Source: Desulfobacterales bacterium (GTDB lineage Bacteria; Desulfobacterota; DSM-4660; Desulfatiglandales; B25-G16). Taken from it: a stretch of DNA of 6,028 nucleotides. A model generated the notes under the pieces. That model was given only the letters and a program-made list of their open reading frames with translations. It was not told the origin of the DNA and searched no databases. Shown here in pieces: positions 4,584 to 6,028 of the stretch (positions within the stretch are counted from its first letter, which is position 1; every line of letters starts with the position of its first letter). The stretch lies in assembly GCA_013375335.1 (NCBI GenBank), contig JABXJZ010000092.1:1-6028 (forward strand). Direction: 5' to 3'. The translations under genes and the position numbers were made by a program.

Positions 4584-5860
4584 TAGTATCTTCAATATTC
4601 ACCGGTGGCTTTTTGGTTCCTTGGAAGAAGAGTGAGCCTGAAAACTTTAAGAATGCTATGGACTTGCTGGTAGCGGATAGAGGAGGCTTCTACTTCGAGC
4701 CCAAGGTTGGAATTCATGACAATGTGGGCGAAATCGACTTCTCAAGCATGTACCCGATGCTTATGCTTAAGAAGAACATCAGCCCGGAGACTGTGAGTTG
4801 TGAGTGTTGTTCAGACTCAGCGAACCGCGTGCCCGAGCTAGGCTACAACATGTGTGAGAGACGTGTTGGAATCGTCCCGAAGGTTCTGAAGTTGATGTTG
4901 AAGAAGCGGATGTACTATAAGGAGATGAGGAATAAGGCGAGTGACCCTGAGGAGAGAAGAAAATACGACCAGAGGCAGGCAGCCTACAAGATCATCCTAT
5001 GCACATGTTTCGGCTATCTTGGCTACAGGAACGCTCGTTTCGGTAAGGTGGATGCCCACATTGCCGCCTGTGCCTTCGCGAGAAAGACATTGCTGGATAC
5101 TTCAAAACTAGCGGAGCGGAGAGGCTTCGAAATCGTTCACGGGATTGTTGACTCACTCTATCTGAAGAAAAAAAGGGCTACGGATAAAGACTTCATCGAA
5201 TTGTGCAGAGAGATTACTGATTACACGAGGCTTCCGATATCTTATGAGGGACGATACCGTTGGATCGTCTTCTTACCCTCAAAAACTCATTTCGGAGTTC
5301 CAGTTTTGAACCGGTTCTACGGCGTCTTCCAAGATGGAAAGGTCAAGGTCAGGGGTATAGAGCTTCGCCGCGGGGACGCTCCAAACATCGTCCAACAATG
5401 CCAAAATGAAGTGATTAAAGATCTAGCAGAGGCGAGAAACTCGCGAGAGTTTGCTGAACTTATTCCTGATGCGCTTTCGATTCTTAGAAAATACGCTGAT
5501 AGGATCTTGAATCGGGAGGTTTATTTAGCTGATCTTGTCATCAGCAAGCAGCTCTCCAAGGATCCCGACCGATATGTTAACAGTGTACATCAAGCTATAG
5601 CTGCCAGGCAACTTCGGGATCATGGGTTAGAGGTTATGGCGGGTCAAACTGTAAAATACATAATTGTGGATGCTGATAACAGGCGTCCTGAGAGGCGTGT
5701 CTTACCGGTGCAGCTGGTGGATACCGAGAGCCGTTATGATGTCAAGGAGTATCTCAAGCTCCTGGTTGATGCTATCTACACCATGCTTTCTCCTTTCGGC
5801 TTCACAAGGGAGAAACTCATGATCAGGATACTTGGACAGAGCCAAAGCTCACTGAACTAG
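4574..5860 (+). CDS. Archaeal B-family DNA polymerase of the PolB2 (altered active site) group, C-terminal part
   Basis: Residue numbers count from TTG 4613, the first usable start. Resemblance begins slightly upstream (TGGFLVPWKK), after a TAG at 4571, so the gene is 5'-truncated: the N-terminal and exonuclease-like domains are gone. Palm motif A is EIDFSSMYP (40-48), intact with D42. Motif B is KIILCTCFGYLGYRNARFG (126-144), where K-x3-N-S-x-Y-G of active enzymes has become K-x3-C-T-C-F-G. Motif C is HGIVDSLYL (176-184): the first Asp of the usual G-D-T-D-S is Ile, leaving only D180. Both changes are hallmarks I recall for archaeal PolB2, described as inactivated, though crenarchaeal Dpo2 was later tied to damage bypass. 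C63, C65, C66 and C81 form a likely zinc insert, and RGIELRRGDAPNIV (248-261) is the thumb-side conserved block. The stop TAG is natural. The product starts just before the palm and is unlikely to work alone. Confidence 0.88.
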   Translation, partial: QCPLVSSIFTGGFLVPWKKSEPENFKNAMDLLVADRGGFYFEPKVGIHDNVGEIDFSSMYPMLMLKKNISPETVSCECCSDSANRVPELGYNMCERRVGIVPKVLKLMLKKRMYYKEMRNKASDPEERRKYDQRQAAYKIILCTCFGYLGYRNARFGKVDAHIAACAFARKTLLDTSKLAERRGFEIVHGIVDSLYLKKKRATDKDFIELCREITDYTRLPISYEGRYRWIVFLPSKTHFGVPVLNRFYGVFQDGKVKVRGIELRRGDAPNIVQQCQNEVIKDLAEARNSREFAELIPDALSILRKYADRILNREVYLADLVISKQLSKDPDRYVNSVHQAIAARQLRDHGLEVMAGQTVKYIIVDADNRRPERRVLPVQLVDTESRYDVKEYLKLLVDAIYTMLSPFGFTREKLMIRILGQSQSSLN

Positions 5861-5980
5861 CGCGCGCCGAGAAGTGAGAAGAATCGATAGCTAGCTAATC
5901 TAGGATACAGTTTTTCCGTTCATAAGCATCTTCACTCACTACAGTTCACCTATTACTGAAGTTACTGAGTCGTGCTCTGG
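5861..5980 (+). other. Intergenic gap with possible T-rich terminator
   Basis: No gene is seen here. TTTTT at 5911-5915, downstream of the polymerase stop, could serve as an archaeal T-run terminator. The short palindrome TAGCTAGCTA lies at 5888-5897. No clear archaeal TATA box before the next start can be assigned. Confidence 0.25.
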
Positions 5981-6028
5981 ATGGAGGATGAGGAGAAGAT
6001 CGCCAGCGAGCTGAGGGGCAATACGCTG
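5981..6028 (+). CDS. Start of a probable archaeal winged-helix transcription regulator, cut by right edge
   Basis: Only 16 codons are visible: MEDEEKIASELRGNTL. The wording 'KIASELRGNTLRVYxYLL' opens a group of archaeal (notably Bathyarchaeia) winged-helix proteins in my recollection, where this helix leads into the DNA-binding domain. The frame is open to the edge. There is no strong ribosome site before ATG 5981, which would suit a leaderless archaeal transcript. It follows the polymerase fragment on the same strand after 120 bases. Too little is present to be sure. Confidence 0.5.
   Translation, partial: MEDEEKIASELRGNTL

Overview
The window looks archaeal on its right half and mosaic overall. 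The strongest lineage signals are a B-family DNA polymerase with the altered motifs of the archaeal PolB2 group, the first codons of a probable archaeal winged-helix regulator, and the 3' half of a tRNA-Thr(UGU) with U at the discriminator position and an encoded CCA. Corrinoid protein and UroD-like methyltransferase genes of this kind occur in methylotrophic or acetogenic anaerobes, both archaea (for example Bathyarchaeia) and Firmicutes/Chloroflexi. My best guess is an uncultured anaerobic archaeon of the Bathyarchaeia type, but this is inference from motifs only.

Layout. (1) Positions 2-487, plus strand: a PfkB sugar/nucleoside kinase fragment that enters from the left edge and loses its family resemblance near 375-385. 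(2) Positions 557 to about 380, minus strand: the N-terminus of a probable UroD-like methyltransferase, cut at the same place, so two truncated genes collide head to head. (3) Positions 654-1277, minus strand: a complete corrinoid (B12-binding) methyl-carrier protein. (4) Positions 1278-1592: a divergent intergenic region with a doubtful small ORF and a terminator-like structure in the leader of the next gene. (5) Positions 1593-2858, plus strand: a complete UroD-family methyltransferase with a H-x-C...H zinc site. (6) Positions 2859-3222: no protein gene, but an exact tRNA-Thr 3' half on the minus strand whose 5' half is absent. (7) Positions 3223-4432, minus strand: an AbrB-like regulator, a staphylococcal-nuclease C-terminal relic hidden in another frame, a Cys-rich small protein and a zinc-ribbon protein. 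(8) Positions 4574-5860, plus strand: the C-terminal part of PolB2, whose N-terminal portion is missing. (9) Positions 5981-6028: start of a probable winged-helix protein.

Functional reading. The left half is a methyl-transfer module: a methyltransferase moves a methyl group from an unknown donor to the cobalamin of the corrinoid protein, and a second UroD-like enzyme may take it off again or use a different donor. The right half has the look of a decayed or integrated region: tRNA half, regulator, nuclease relic, orphan zinc proteins and a truncated polymerase. No integrase, transposase, CRISPR array or complete mobile element is visible. At least three breakpoints (near 380, 3010 and 4574-4600) suggest either real genome rearrangement or a chimeric metagenome contig. 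I do not see an intact new system. The best leads are the tRNA half as an attachment site or split-tRNA locus, the possible attenuator before the UroD gene, and the orphan zinc-protein pair next to the nuclease relic.
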